This document shows, one piece after another, positions 25,089 through 36,432 of a stretch of 64,000 nucleotides of DNA; within the stretch, counting starts at the first letter, position 1, and each line of letters starts with the position of its first letter. The notes beneath the pieces were generated by a model that saw only the letters and a list, made by a program, of their open reading frames with translations, was not told the DNA's origin and did not search any database. The stretch covers positions 2,429,001 through 2,493,000 of the forward strand of contig JAYJMM010000119.1 in NCBI GenBank assembly GCA_037349105.1. Direction: 5' to 3'. Position numbers and translations under genes: made by a program. The DNA comes from Limnomonas spitsbergensis. Taxonomy: Eukaryota; Chlorophyta; Chlorophyceae; Chlamydomonadales.

Positions 25089-25235
25089 TCAAACGTTGTC
25101 AAATCAGCATGTCGCCATCTCTGTTTATTTTAGATCACTACGCGTCACGGCAGCAGTTCAAGCTACGTCCCTAGTTGTGTTACCAGGTTACAGAAATTGC
25201 GCAGATTATCAGCCAAAGGAGCCAGCAGCATCAGA

Positions 25236-26960
25236 CTATGAACCACATGAGCTGTCCAGTCGGGATGGGCAGCCAACTGCATGCGTCGGCAAACCACATG
25301 AAGCATGAGGGCTTGCACGGTAACAGTTGCAGAGCTTGTCCAGGATACGCAGAATATACAAGAACTGCAATTAAGGGCGAACACAGGGTAGGGCACTTAA
25401 GTTGACTGTGGCGAGCACATCTCGGTATGTGTAACATGCTGGAAACATATGTATGCACAGTTTAAGCCGGAGGACGCACCTGGAATGCGGGCACAACCTG
25501 AGACAATGGAAATAAATTTGACGCCATGGGGCATGCAATCCCAAAGGCCCTCGATGGGCCTTGACCACCTCCAGCACGGTATAGGTACATTATGCTGACA
25601 GCAGCGCAGGCTGCCCAAGAGAAAGAAGGAAAGCGTGCCCATATTGCTTTGAGGGCCCATATTGCTGGGCCCATATTGCTGGGCCCATATTGCTTGGGCC
25701 CATTTCGCTTGAGCCCAGATTGCTGTAAATAATTTTGAGCCCATGTAGCTCACCAGGTTAATGATGTCCAGGTACATGTTGATTGCAGCAAAGACATCCT
25801 CATCAGGCGAAACCTTGCACCGGTGATGGCCTCCCATCAGCATCTGGACATCATATACGATGTACCTGCACGGTGGAGAAAGAGCATGCAGGGGGTATGG
25901 TACTTAAACATGAGGAGCACGTGGAGGTTGAAATGCACACCGAGGGAATTGTGGGGGTTGACTTTCTACACTTCTTAGGTGCTATCCCCCTCAGCAGTCT
26001 CTCATCGGTAGGAGATTAGGAGTTCAGGAAAAGGAGCGCATGCAGCCTACTTTTCAGAGAAAAGTAAGGGCTACGATGAGACTCTCTACAATGGTTTGTG
26101 ATATTCAGATCTGGTGATATTCTAGGCGGCATGTGCCATGAAACTTATGTCAGCCTGTTTGCCCGGTGGACGGTCAGACAGGTCTTTGAATTAAAAATCC
26201 CGCATGCCATGCATAAAATGAGTCCCAGTATGACTGTTGCCCAGGGGAGGCGAGCTGCAGTACTGAAATGGATGCTGAGGCAGGCTTCTGCTCACATGGC
26301 CTGCTCCTCCTGGCTCCTGTGCTGACTGCCAGCGTCAGCAGCGGAGTCTGCGGCATGAAGCCCACACCCCCTGCCGCAAACAGAGACAGCAGCGCAGCGT
26401 ACAGGTAACAGGCATGCCTGTGAAGTCACTCTTGGTTGTCAGGGCATAGGCACATAGCGCAGTAGTGACGCCAGCGGTGATGCCCAGGGCAAGCAGCACA
26501 ATATCGGTGTCGTATCTCGATGTGCATGCTCCAACCAGGATGCCCTCGCCAACGGTGAACACAGCCATGAGGATCATATTCAAAGGAAACTGGTGCCGCG
26601 CCTTCTCCGACACCGCGAGGTGGATTAGCGGGCCAAAGGACATGGCAAACGCGAGCAGCAGGACTAATCCATTGGTCACAACAGCGGCCTTGATGCTGGC
26701 GGAACAGACAATGGCAGCTCCGATGACCACTGCCACTACTAGCTGAACCGCCAGTAGACCTGGGAAATATTTTCGAATTCGTTCGGTCGCAGGTTACACC
26801 AGGGGAGACGCGCAAATGGATAGCCATTTTTGGTTTTGTGGGCCTTGGACTCACCAAACACCTTCCTGATGAACCCTTGCCGAACAATTGTATCTGCAAA
26901 TTCATTAGCTACTCTGCCCTTTTCCAAGTCGTCTATGGAGACTCCAGCGTCACCTTCGAC
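25236..26960 (-). pseudogene. Lifeguard/TMBIM (BAX inhibitor-1 superfamily) gene, apparently broken
   Basis: Minus-strand exons code pieces of a multi-pass Lifeguard-type protein, a family of ER or Golgi membrane calcium-leak and cell-death regulators. Exon ~26960-26855 ends FIRKVFG and joins in phase to exon 26759-~26410 (LLAVQLVVAVVIGAAIV, FPLNMILMAVFTVGEG, YALTTKSDFTG). Immediately after, the expected YAALLSLFAAGGVGFMP continues in another frame, implying one missing base near 26410. Exon 25865-25754 carries YIVYDVQMLMGGHHR and FAAINMYLDIINL. The last exon, 25364-25236, starts FLYILRILDKLC and ends in an unusual 30-residue tail. The segment expected between GFMP and YIVYD and the start codon were not found; a stop precedes the first exon in frame. 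Either a pseudogene or a locus with a sequence error and a missed exon. Confidence 0.7.
25640..25735. repeat. GGGCCCATATTGCT short tandem repeat
   Basis: Five or six units of about 15 bp with point variants. Intronic in the TMBIM-like gene, between its last two exons. Confidence 0.75.
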
Positions 26961-27814
26961 TCAGCTCCATGATGCAAGGCAAGCAAGGATGCAAGGCCGA
27001 ACGGTGGCACGCAGTCGGAGGGCTCACCAGTGGTCATTGACGATTACCTAAAGGGCCTTGCCACGTGTCGTCGACCCATTTGAATATTTAAACCATGAAA
27101 CTCGTGACACGCCCTCTACTCCAGTCCCTACGCTGATACATATTTTCCTTACAAATAATTACGGTGTTCTTGAACCTATATGAAATGACTCCTTCTGATT
27201 TTGATTCAGATACCAAAATCTATGCTTATGTTGACATGTGGCTTGCAACACATGGGGTTGCTGCTGCTTTAATCCTGCAGCTGCTGCTGCTGCCGCTGAT
27301 GCTGCTGCTGAAAAATTGATGGATGAATACGCTGCTGCAGATGCTTCTGCTGGACCTCCACCTAGCATATCACTGTTTATGCAGCCATGGGACATGATTG
27401 ATACTGCTGCTGCTAGTCCTGCTGGTGCTTCTGGTGATGCTGCTTGTGACAATAACCGTCCTTCGGGTTGGGCCCGTGGTTTGGTTGGAGGGTCAGTCAG
27501 CAGGACCATCAGTGAAACCTTGCTGAGGAGAGTAATTGAGGGTACTGGGTACGTAGCCCCTGACCATGCATGAGGAGTGGATGTGGCGTCGTGGGACACA
27601 GACGTGGCATATGGAGATCTGGACGTCGCTGCCATTCCCAAAAATGCTTTGCAATATATTATTTTTGTTGTATGTCATGAATGTATCCTGCAAAGCACTG
27701 CGATGCCCGGGGCGGAACCTGCCCACAACCTAGATACCTACTGTACATCTCGCCCGACATGGTTTGATGCCCTTGCTCAGAGCCCTTGCTTGATGCTCTT
27801 GACCTTTAGGGCCC
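26961..27814. other. No gene resolved; GCT-rich triplet tract
   Basis: A (GCT)n-rich tract near 27255-27310 makes poly-Ala, poly-Leu or poly-Gln frames on both strands. The plus-strand frame 27238-27573 and the overlapping minus-strand frame 27641-27159 are both open mainly because of it. Neither shows a family motif. The missing 5' exon of the TMBIM-like gene could lie here. Confidence 0.35.
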
Positions 27815-28090
27815 CCGATATTCCTGAGGAGAGGAACCTCCTGCACTTCTAGATCTCGAGCCCTCGACTCACGAGGATCCCCGATGCTCCTGAGGAGAAG
27901 AGTCTTGTTTTTCTAGCTCTTCAGCAGTTCAGCCACCCTTCTCAAGTTTTCATATGACTGATATGAGGGGCCCGATATTCCTGAGGAGAGGGGTCTCATG
28001 TCTTTCTAGCTCTGAGCCCCACTGCTCATGGGGGGCAAGATAATCCTAAGGAGTGAGGTCTCCTGTTTGTCTAGCTCAGGAGCCCCCCTG
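27815..28090. repeat. ~80-bp imperfect tandem repeat, about four units
   Basis: Units share CGATATTCCTGAGGAGAGG, then a GTCTC-like motif, TTTCTAGCTC and a GAGCCCC-like end. Units have diverged and vary in length. No open frame is conserved between units, so this looks like a non-coding satellite. Confidence 0.6.
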
Positions 28091-28520
28091 CTTAATTGCT
28101 TATCAGTCATAAAGGGAGGGTTTCACCTGATTTGTTACGTCATTGACCTGATTTATATCCCTGATGTTGCTAGGTAATAGAGTCTAGGCCAGGTATTTCT
28201 GACTTTCTGAGAAGGGGAACCTCTTCTCTTGATAATAAAGGGTCATTCTGTCCAGACTCCAGAGAGGTGTGTCCCTCTGTACCCTGCGTGACGAAGTCCC
28301 TAGCTTCGCTTTTGCTCGCCCCAGGAGTTGCCCCAGGCTGCGGCCCAACCACATTTGAAAGATCAGTTTGTAGCTCAGGCTAAGGGGTTGTTACCGGTAG
28401 ACCGGTAGTGCAGGATTGGTATGCTTGAGGAGGGTGCCATGGGAACCAGGGGACGGGAACTAAAGTACTATATGCCCTATGCCATTATGTTGTCCAGTCA
28501 GCTCTTTGTTTTTATACTTC

Positions 28521-29024
28521 TAACCGTAGAAGCGGATCGGGTTCGCGCACCCCGGATTAGAATAATTTAGCAAATCGTCCGCGCAGCAATTTAAGCGATG
28601 TGTCCGCGAAGCGCATTTACCGTGCAGCGGCCATTTTGAGCAAATGAGTTCATTTCCTGAGTGCGCAGCCCTTATGATCTTATGGATAAAGGTCCGCGCA
28701 GCTACAAACAAACCAACTTCGCGCAGGGCAAATACTGCCGACAACAGGCCTTGGTCGTGTGTGTTTCCGGAAGAAGAAGAGGCTGACCGCCCTGAACTGA
28801 ACAGCTTTGCTAAATAGTGCTGCTCGATAGGCGACAGTAGCATTGTGCCGATATTTTTTATATTTTGTGCCGGAAATTAGTCCGCGCACCCCCTCAAATA
28901 GTTTTTTTGCCTGTGACTACCAAGTTCGCGCAGCATGAACTCTAGAAAGATTTTTACCGCGCATAATGTTTGCGCACCCCCCAAAATAATGAATTAAACG
29001 CGGAGTGAAACCAATTCAACGGTA
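28521..29024. mobile_element. Diverged relative of the TGCGCG-rich TIR element at 48.5 kb
   Basis: Like the 48.5-kb element it is built of AT-rich segments spaced by GCGCACCCC and GCGCAG motifs. Its ends are weak inverted copies: TA|ACCGTAGAAGCGG on the left and, reversed, TA|CCGTTGAATTGG on the right. Both resemble TA|CCGTAAAACC of the better-preserved element. It carries no plausible coding frame. Boundaries are tentative. Confidence 0.45.
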
Positions 29025-29409
29025 GTTCCTATTTTGCTTTTGTTTCCTTCTTTTTCGTTGATTAATGACGGAGACTTTACCGTCGTTTGGGGGAATGGAA
29101 TTTTGTTTCCTTATTTTTTGAAGAAGAGTGCTGTAGCTCATATAATGTTTGCACGGGTGGGTAGCTCTTTTTGAACATAAATATTTTGTTTCACGTTTTA
29201 GTTGTTGCGACCGTGTGGGCTTCTTGTTTCTGCTTCCCTTTTCTGTGCTGCCAACGAGGGCCACAGCCCACAAGAGCACCCGGGATATTTTGTGTGCCTG
29301 CGCTTCAGATTTTCAAGAGTTTGGCGACCTAAAACATTGTTAATTCTAAGCAACATAGGCGGTGAATACCTTAGATCTGCAGTTCATACACTGAAACTGG
29401 TTGCTGTCC
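29025..29409. other. AT-rich intergenic DNA, nothing recognised
   Basis: T-rich sequence with no open frame of recognisable type. It separates the TIR-element relic from the minus-strand LINE tail. Confidence 0.4.
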
Positions 29410-29620
29410 TTGTTCATCCCCAAGGTGACGTTTTACTGTCCAGCAGGGCATAATGCTTGATGCATGGGATAGGTGCCCCAAAACCGGTTGGATCACAAAA
29501 TAAACTTGGCAGCGAGCAAAAGGAAAGTGACCCCCCAGGGCGTGCAACTAACTCACAAACACAGTGAGTGGCGTGGGAATGAAGCCTATAGTGCAAAATA
29601 TAAGGTCCAGTCACAAAAGA
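29410..29620 (-). mobile_element. Truncated LINE 3' UTR copy (minus strand)
   Basis: On the minus strand the segment matches the 3' UTR of the 21-kb LINE: a CTTATATTTTGCACTATAGG-like start, GGTTCATTCCCACGCCACT-like sequence and a GGGGGGTCACT block. It ends in the conserved tail with CCCATGCATCAA and GGACAGTAAAA. No coding part is recognisable, as expected for a heavily 5'-truncated copy. Confidence 0.7.
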
Positions 29621-30174
29621 TGACGGCGGTGGGGAACGAATTTGGTTATGCACCACCTACAGAATTAAGAATGTATGCAAGGGTACCGGATAGTGAGATG
29701 TGTGGAAATCAGTGATATACATCAAGGTGATGGAAACCAGCATGTGGACTTTCAGAGGAAGTTAAGTAAATCTGCATTAATCAGTGACACACTGGTTGAG
29801 ACCGCATGGGTTGAGACCAAGGAATTTCTGCACGATAGTAACTATGACACGCTTCGAGTCATGAGAATAATGACATACGGTACCCGAAACCCAAATATGA
29901 GGGAATACTGTCGCGCAAGATAAGAGGACAGTTTTCTCCTCAAGGGCTTTTAACTCTCCTCCAAATTGAGAATTTAACACCTCGAGCCCGTCCACGAAAA
30001 CTCGAGCATGTGCAAGAGGACCCAATTTCAGCTCCTTGGGGACCTGGAATTAGGACCACGGCTCATGCTGAGCCATCAGCTCTTCAGAAGGCATATCATC
30101 CCAGAGGGTGACCCCCTTGCCTGCCAAATTAGTCTGAGCAGAGACTGAGTGCACAGAATTTCCTACCAGGGCCA
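29621..30174. other. Spacer between two LINE tails
   Basis: No recognised gene. A minus-strand frame at 30025-29777 is open for 82 codons but has no family signature. The flanking LINE tails point away from each other, so this could be older DNA between two independent insertions. Confidence 0.35.
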
Positions 30175-30550
30175 TGAATGGGTATATCCGTAAATGAACA
30201 GAGTGTGGCACAAGCTAAATGCTGGACTTTGTGCACGTAATTTTTGGACTAAGATAGGTCTCTTCATCTTTCAATGCACGGTGAAAAGGGATAATCATCT
30301 GTAAACGTTGCTGCACATTCAGTCTCTTCCCTAATTTCATAGGCAGAGCTCAACTTGACTCCTTTGCACCACGTCATGTTTTGTATTTGGGAATTTTCTT
30401 TGGAACTGTGGGGTTCATTCCCACGTCATAGGTCCGTGGTTGTGTTTTGTTTGCTTGTCCAGCTCGCTGTCTTAGTTAATCTAGCGCTCACACCGGTTTG
30501 CATGCACCAGTCCCATGCATCAGCTGGACCGAAAAACTGCACTGCGCTTG
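30175..30550 (+). mobile_element. 5'-truncated LINE copy (plus strand)
   Basis: The first ~140 bp align with the last codons of the 21-kb LINE frame, with GAGTGTGG, TTTTTGGA, TTTCA-TG and GAAAAG-GATAATCATCT in the same order, but with broken frame. The rest matches its 3' UTR: CACGTCATGTTTT, GGGGTTCATTCCCACG, CCGTGGTTGTGT. The tail has CACCGGTTT and CCCATGCATCA. It is a diverged copy of the same family. Confidence 0.7.
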
Positions 30551-31355
30551 CCCGCTCGAAACTTAATATTCCGCAGTAAATTGTGCCATGGGGGAATCCT
30601 GGGGGTCAGGATTGTTTAACCGAAGGGCGCTGTTCACATGAATGCTCTAACCGAGGAGTTTGGAGAAGATCGTACAGACCATAGTCACAAAATCGTACCC
30701 AGGCCCACCCTCTGGTCAGCCGGATATGGCGCTTCTAGAATCTTTGCTGGCCTGCATGGCCACAGGCACTGTGCCGCTGGCCCCCATTTTTATGCCGCCA
30801 CAGCTTGACGGGGCAAAGCCTGGACTGTTGCATGCTGCTTGATCATTGAGCTCAGCTCATGCCTGTTAGGCTTAAGTCTGCCGAATAAGTTTTTTTTAGG
30901 TGTAGCATGCTCATTCCCTGTATTGCTGGGATGAAGCTGGAAGAAGCTGGCTTGTTTGGGCATTAAAACGTGAGCCAGTGATGCCCCTACTGAGACTTCC
31001 GACATATGCATACAATTTGACCCACGTGGGAATCAATAAAAACGCTAACAAATTCAATGTAATGATACAAATTGTGTAATGCGCCTTTCCGTCCAAAGGA
31101 AAGCGATATCAGATGTCAAATGGGCATGAAGTGTTGGTCCTGCTGAGACAGATCCAAGCGAGTTGAGGAATCAAGGAGCCATCGAATATCAACTAAAACT
31201 ACAAGCATGGCCTACTAGTAGCGATGTTTGACAGGCAACCAATGCTACATCATTTGCCATTGGCCCATCTTGATGGCCCTCTTAGAGAGGTGTGAGCAAA
31301 TTATCTGCCACAGCGCTTGGCAGGCCATCAGGGGCAGAGTAAGACGATGCCCATT
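30551..31355. other. No gene recognised
   Basis: A plus-strand frame of 60 codons at 30660-30842 and short minus-strand frames are open but show no family features. This interval could contain the last exon or 3' UTR of the minus-strand coiled-coil gene. Confidence 0.35.
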
Positions 31356-34300
31356 TCATGAAACCCCTGAGAACAACACCCCTGCCACAGCTGAGGCCGT
31401 TGGTCCCATATGGTAACTGCCGCCCCAGTGGGATGCCATGCTTCTCTGGTCCATGATCCCCCCTGTGTCCCGCCCTCCGTCGTGGCACTCACCGTCACAT
31501 TCGCCCTTGAGTGCTGCGGCTACTACCTCCTCGGTGCCCCGCCTAGGCTGCTTTACGAAACCGCCCCCTGAGTTCCCCAAGACCACCTCAACCCCAGCCT
31601 TGGCACGGGCCAGTTCCAGAACCGCATCCAGGGCACCAGGTCTAAGCGGCGTCAGGCGGGAGTCTGCACCCATACTGCTCCGCAGCCCAGACTTGACCTT
31701 GCCATACCAGCCGGCTGCTCTGGCACCCAGGATACTGTCTGAGGCACCTGCAGCCTCGGCTGAGTCTGTCTCTAAAGCCTGGCCCAGAGCGACAAAGGAC
31801 TGCCGCAGGAAATCGGCGGACTGCCTGACAGCAGACATCTGCCGGCTGGCGGCTGGCACCTCCCTGGCTGAAGCCAACCCGGGCAGAGGCGTCCCTGCAG
31901 CCGACATGCGGCTACCTGGCGAGTGCTTGGCTGTAGCCTTGCCGGAGGTTCGGCGGCTGCTAGGCGTGGACGCCCCGGAGAAGCCTGGGAGCTGGTCAGA
32001 ACTAGCCACGCTGCTGACCACACTCTCGAGCATCTTGAAAGCCTGTGGTGAACAGACCATGGGCAGTACAATGTTGTTTTACTAGATGTGCTAGTAGCAG
32101 CGCAGCTTGTACCCACCCCCATTTCAACAATGTAATGCCACTAGTACATCTTATGCAAAATGTTGTAGAGGCAGTGCAGCTCCTGCCAACCCCCATTTCA
32201 ACAATGTAATGCCACTAGTATATCGTGTGCAAAATGTTATATGTCATAGTCGCAGGGCAGCTCGTGCCAACCCCCAAAATCCCCATTTCAACAGAGCACA
32301 CAAAGCAGAACACCCCATGGCAGGAACACAAGTCAGCCATGGGCCCAACTAGACGCATGCTGAAGCGTAGTGACATCTGTGGGGCTTAAACTGTGCAGTC
32401 AGTCACGCTGGGCATTACAAATTGTGCGCACAGCGTGCCACCTAGATGTGCTGTCAAAGTTTGCTAGGAGATGTTAATACGATGATCGGCTGGAGCACTT
32501 ACTGGCCTGAACCACCGCTGAGCCCCCTCCCGATAAAAGCCCGCACCTCCTGCATTTTGAGGTATTTGCTCTTCAGGTGCTCCTGCTGCCGCTGCTGCTT
32601 CCCTAATTGATGCTGCCTCTCCTGAACCTGGGCAGCAAGGATGCACCATTGCAAGGCATGATAAAAGCCAGTCTTCAGCATGATTTGTAAATATCATATT
32701 CAGAGATATACCCATATACTTTATAAAACACCCCATGAAACCGCAGAGGTGGACATGGTGCAAATGGGTGTGACAAAAAATGATACCGTGGCTGGAACAG
32801 CATGTTCAGAGTTGCTGTGAGATGTCTCCAACGAAGGACAAGCACTGTGTACATATAATGGCGAGCCATTAGAAATAATGCAGTTTTACAATGGCACAGC
32901 CAAGATGACAGCATAAGTATCTGACCTGGCCTGCAAGCATCTCAGCCTGCTCTCTCCATGCGTCGCACTCTGCCTCCATCGTTTGAGCTCGCAAAATCCA
33001 TGCCTGGCACTCCACCTCCTTTGCCTGAAGCTTCTCCCTCAATGTGTTCCTCACTACCTCCTCTGACTGGGCTTGCTGCTGCCAGGCCTGACACGCGACC
33101 TCCTCTGCCCGAGCTTGCAGCCGCCAACCCTCACTTGTGGCCTCCTTCGCCTCTGCTTGCTCGCCGAGCAAGGCGATCTCTGCCTGCTTGGCTAGCAGCT
33201 GCTGCACGAGGGCCTCTGTCTGCTCATTCTTAGCACATGACTGCATGCACAGAAGCAACCATTGTTGGCCTGACCGCAACTGGCAGGCAAGTTCAGGGTC
33301 TACAGCATGGCGGCAACTTAACAAAGCCATACCGCCATACGATGCTATGCAATTTCTAATTTGTAATAAAGGAAGATCTGTTCAATTTGACTGGGATGCT
33401 CCTTATTTAAACATCCTCCGAGAGCAGTCCCATGCACAGTCTGCAGCTGTGCTGCTGAGCAGCCACCCCATGCATGTAATTAGCTTGCAAACTCTCACGT
33501 TTTCCTCCAGAGACTTGGCTTCCTCATCCTTCATTTTCAGGTATGCCGCCTGTTCATCTTTAAGCTGGGTGAGCTGCAGCTGGAGGGCCACCTCCCTGCA
33601 GGTTCAAACATATTCGCACAATCAAGTATGGATGGATGACCTAACACATGTTGCTCGTCTCATCAATGTATAAAAAGCCCAGGAAATTTATATGCCCTCA
33701 GACGCAGACAAAGTAAGCCATCCGACCGCTCTTCCGCTGCACTAGGTAGGATATCATGGAGCAAAACGTAACATGGACATCTAGCCTTTTTCCGGCATTT
33801 GGCATGTATTTGCTGATGTGCACTTCATGTGTCTTGGCGTGTCTTACTTCAAACCTTACACGGCATGCATGATGACCTGATGAGGTAAGAGATGCATGCG
33901 AAGGTAGCTACAACTCCTAGCCTGCTCAAGCCAAGGAGGGAGGATATCTTCAAGCTTGTTGCCGTTTTTTGCGTACAACATTTTATTGCCCTGGCTCATG
34001 CCCTAGACCCATGCTGCCCATGCGCTCACCGAATCATGCAGTAGCAGGTTCATTACTCATTGGGCATGTCTGACCCTCTGAATCACCGTGTGTATGGCCA
34101 TGCACACGCATGCAATCATCTCAGGAGCTGGGACAGTCCATGCCCAGGGCTTTGAATCGGCACCTGTAGTGGTCGCATGGAATGTGGCGTCTGGTCTACT
34201 ATTGTTCGCAGCCATGTGCGTACCTCTCCGTGCTTGCAGTCAAGTCCCCCTGTACTACAGCGGACGTATGCCTGACCTCCACCAAGGCCTCAGAAAGGAC

Positions 34301-34460
34301 TGACAGGCGTCGTTCCGTCTCTATGAGTGATGCTTGTAAGCTCTCGACCACAGGAGTTGCTGCTACCTCTGCCTGACATTGGTCGTGGTCGACATCGTCG
34401 TGCTCTGTCCTGCTAGCGGTGTCGACGTCGTTGTGAAGATGTCCGCCCGCGCAAGGCAGG
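31356..34460 (-). CDS. Coiled-coil protein of unknown function
   Basis: Minus-strand exons: ~34460-34224, 33595-33499, 33240-32926, 32627-32547 and 32042 to about 31493 or 31356. Phases join cleanly across the first three borders. The product is rich in Glu, Gln, Ala and Lys with heptad-like spacing: ETERRLSVLSEALVEVR, then LQLQLTQLKDEQAAYLKMK. A 105-residue exon holds a degenerate repeat around EEVACQAWQQQAQSEE and KEVECQAWILRAQTME. The last exon is Ser, Pro and Ala rich (low complexity), with SADFLRQSFVALGQALE. The 5' border of the first exon is uncertain. The donor of exon 4 could be GAG|GTGCGG (used here; joins in phase) or the stronger CA|GTAAGT nearby (breaks frame). The 3' end is either a stop at 31356 or a further splice at 31493. 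A structural or cytoskeletal role is only suggested by the coiled coil. Confidence 0.65.
32095..32300. repeat. ~78-bp tandem repeat, three units
   Basis: Units contain CAGCTCGTGCCAACCCCCAT, TTCAACAATGTAATGCCACT and TGCAAAATGTT. The third is truncated. It lies in the intron of the coiled-coil gene between exon 32627-32547 and the exon starting at 32042. Confidence 0.8.
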
Positions 34461-34948
34461 AAAAAACAAGAGAAGCGCATCAGGGAGGCAGGAAACAAAG
34501 ATGAGAAGACTTCAGGTCCTCAGCACATAGGTGGTCGTCACGGTCGTTATGCCTCTCATCTGGTCGCATGACACTGCATCTGTCTTGTGGTTTCCAAATT
34601 CAACACTATTCCACACCATTTATGAGTGAGAGGGCAAACAGCTTGAACCACCACCAGCGCCATGAAGGACCGTCGGGCAAGTGTGAAAGAAGGTTTGTAG
34701 AGAGGGAAAAGTAATCGTAGAAAAGTTATTCGCGCCTAACGTTTTTAGGTCTCCGCAGCTGTAAATTAGTTATCGCCATACCATCAAACTTCTATATATT
34801 CACTCGCATGAGCTATCATGCGTAAACGCAACGAGGGTGACGAAGTTGTAGCGCAACCAGACAGCACAGGTGCCGCGGGGCCACACAGACCTGTCGGAGG
34901 ATGAAGATGAGCCAATACATTCAGCAGGTAGGTCATCATAGTCGGTAG

Positions 34949-36432
34949 GTGTCATCCACAGCCCAAGCTGAAGCAGCCCATTTACATGGGGGCATGGGGC
35001 TGTCGAACGTCACGGAGGTGTTCGATGCACCCTTTGGCCATGATACCTGGGTGGCCTGCAAAGAAGAGCTGGCTAGAGCTGGCTCCATGAGTGAGTTCCA
35101 GCTGGACTGTGACAGCTCTAACCATGGGCAAGGCTGCTTCTGCATTCCAGATTATCATGCGGGCATGCTTCTGCGTGTGGGGCCTTCAATGCCATCAAGG
35201 TAACATCCATGCCACTCTATAGAATTGTACGCCAGACAATTGCATGAGCTTGCATCTCTGCGCACCACCTCCTCCCCCCTCCTTTAATCCTGGCAAGCCC
35301 TGCCATGACATGCGCTGCGCCGCTGCCTGCCGCTCCACCGCCCCCCCCCCCCCCTACCTCATGCGCTGCCAATCGCACCACCGCCCCCTCCCCTTACCTC
35401 ATGCGCTGCCTACCGCACCACCGCCCCCCCCCTCCCACCTCATGCGCTGCCTACCGCACCACCGCCCCCCACCCCTACCTCATGCGCTGCCTACCGCACC
35501 ACCGTCCCCCCCCCCCCTACCTCATGCGCTGCCTACCGCACCACCGCCCCCCCCGCCCTACCTCATGCGCTGCCTACCGCACCTCCGCCCCCTCCCCTTA
35601 CCTTATGCGCTGCCTACCGCACCACTGCCCCCCCCCTACCTCATGCGCTGCCTACCGCACCACCACCCTCCCCCCTACCTCATGCGCTGCCTACCGCATC
35701 ACCGCCCCCCCCCCCCCTACCTCATGCGCTGCCTACCGCACCACCGCCCCCCCCCCTACCTCATGCGCTGCCTACCGCACCACCGCCCCCCCCCCCCCAC
35801 CTCATGCGCTGCCTACCGCACCACCGCCCCCCCCCCAACCTCATGCGCTGCCTACCGCACCACTGCCCCCCCCCTACCTCATGCGCTGCCTACCGCACCA
35901 CTGCGGCACTGCCCCCCCTCCCACCTCATGTGCTACCTACCGCATTCGGAGAGGCCTTGGTAGAGGGGCCGAGGACTGCCTTTGATCTTATTTACCATCG
36001 GTTTTCAAAAGGTGATCAGCTCTAATCAATAAGATCTGTTGCACTCAGTCTACCGTATTTTATTTTGCTCTGGTCTAACATTATATTGCTCTCTACAGTG
36101 CCCAAGTTTTTTGTGTACGACACAGCCTGCAATCTTCACCGGTACTGCTTGAGGCAGATGCCTGTGTACTTTTCTCAGACCTAGTTTGCGAATGACCGGA
36201 TGCACCACAAGGGTCACGTGGCATGCCATGAGGGCTACAACCTGGATGCTTACCCAGGGGATGAGATCGTTGTTCCAGGTGCTCGCTTAGCATGTTGAAC
36301 TCTCAAGTAGCTGAGCAGGGCAATGGCAAGTTGGACAGGATCGCAACTAAGGTTGCTTTCATGCGACATGATAGCTTTCAGAAGACAGTTCGCTTCTTCC
36401 TTGCTAGGTGCAACCAGCAGATTAAGGCATAA
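34949..36432 (+). pseudogene. KDZ-type transposase relic, interrupted by a minisatellite
   Basis: After an acceptor near 36098 the frame reads KFFVYDTACNLHRYCL, then a TAG, then NDRMHHKGHVACHEGYNLD. After a frameshift it continues LNSQVAEQGNGKLDRIATK, AFMRHDSFQKTVRFFLARCN and a stop near 36432. The order 'YD-AC-LHRY ... DR-H-KGH--C--GY ... NSQ--EQ-N--L-RI ... F------FFL--N' is the signature of Kyakuja-Dileera-Zisupton transposases. A plus-strand frame at 34949-35203 (VFDAPFGHDTWVACKEELAR) may be an upstream part but is not diagnostic. The coding sequence is separated by a 650-bp C-rich minisatellite and has at least one stop and one frameshift, so it is inactive. Confidence 0.65.
35300..35945. 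repeat. ~38-bp C-rich minisatellite, about 15 units
   Basis: The unit is CTCATGCGCTGCCTACCGCA, then CCACCG and a run of 8-14 C with A or T. Long open frames of Pro, His and Leu on the plus strand come from this DNA and are not genes. Unit length varies through the C run. Confidence 0.95.

Noticed and set aside
27159..27641. Overlapping ORFs on both strands with poly-Ala/poly-Gln
   Set aside because: Openness is due to a GCT triplet tract, and there are no family motifs; neither strand could be preferred.
35244..36025. Long Pro/His/Leu-rich plus-strand ORFs
   Set aside because: They are translations of the 38-bp C-rich minisatellite, open in more than one frame because the units lack stops.
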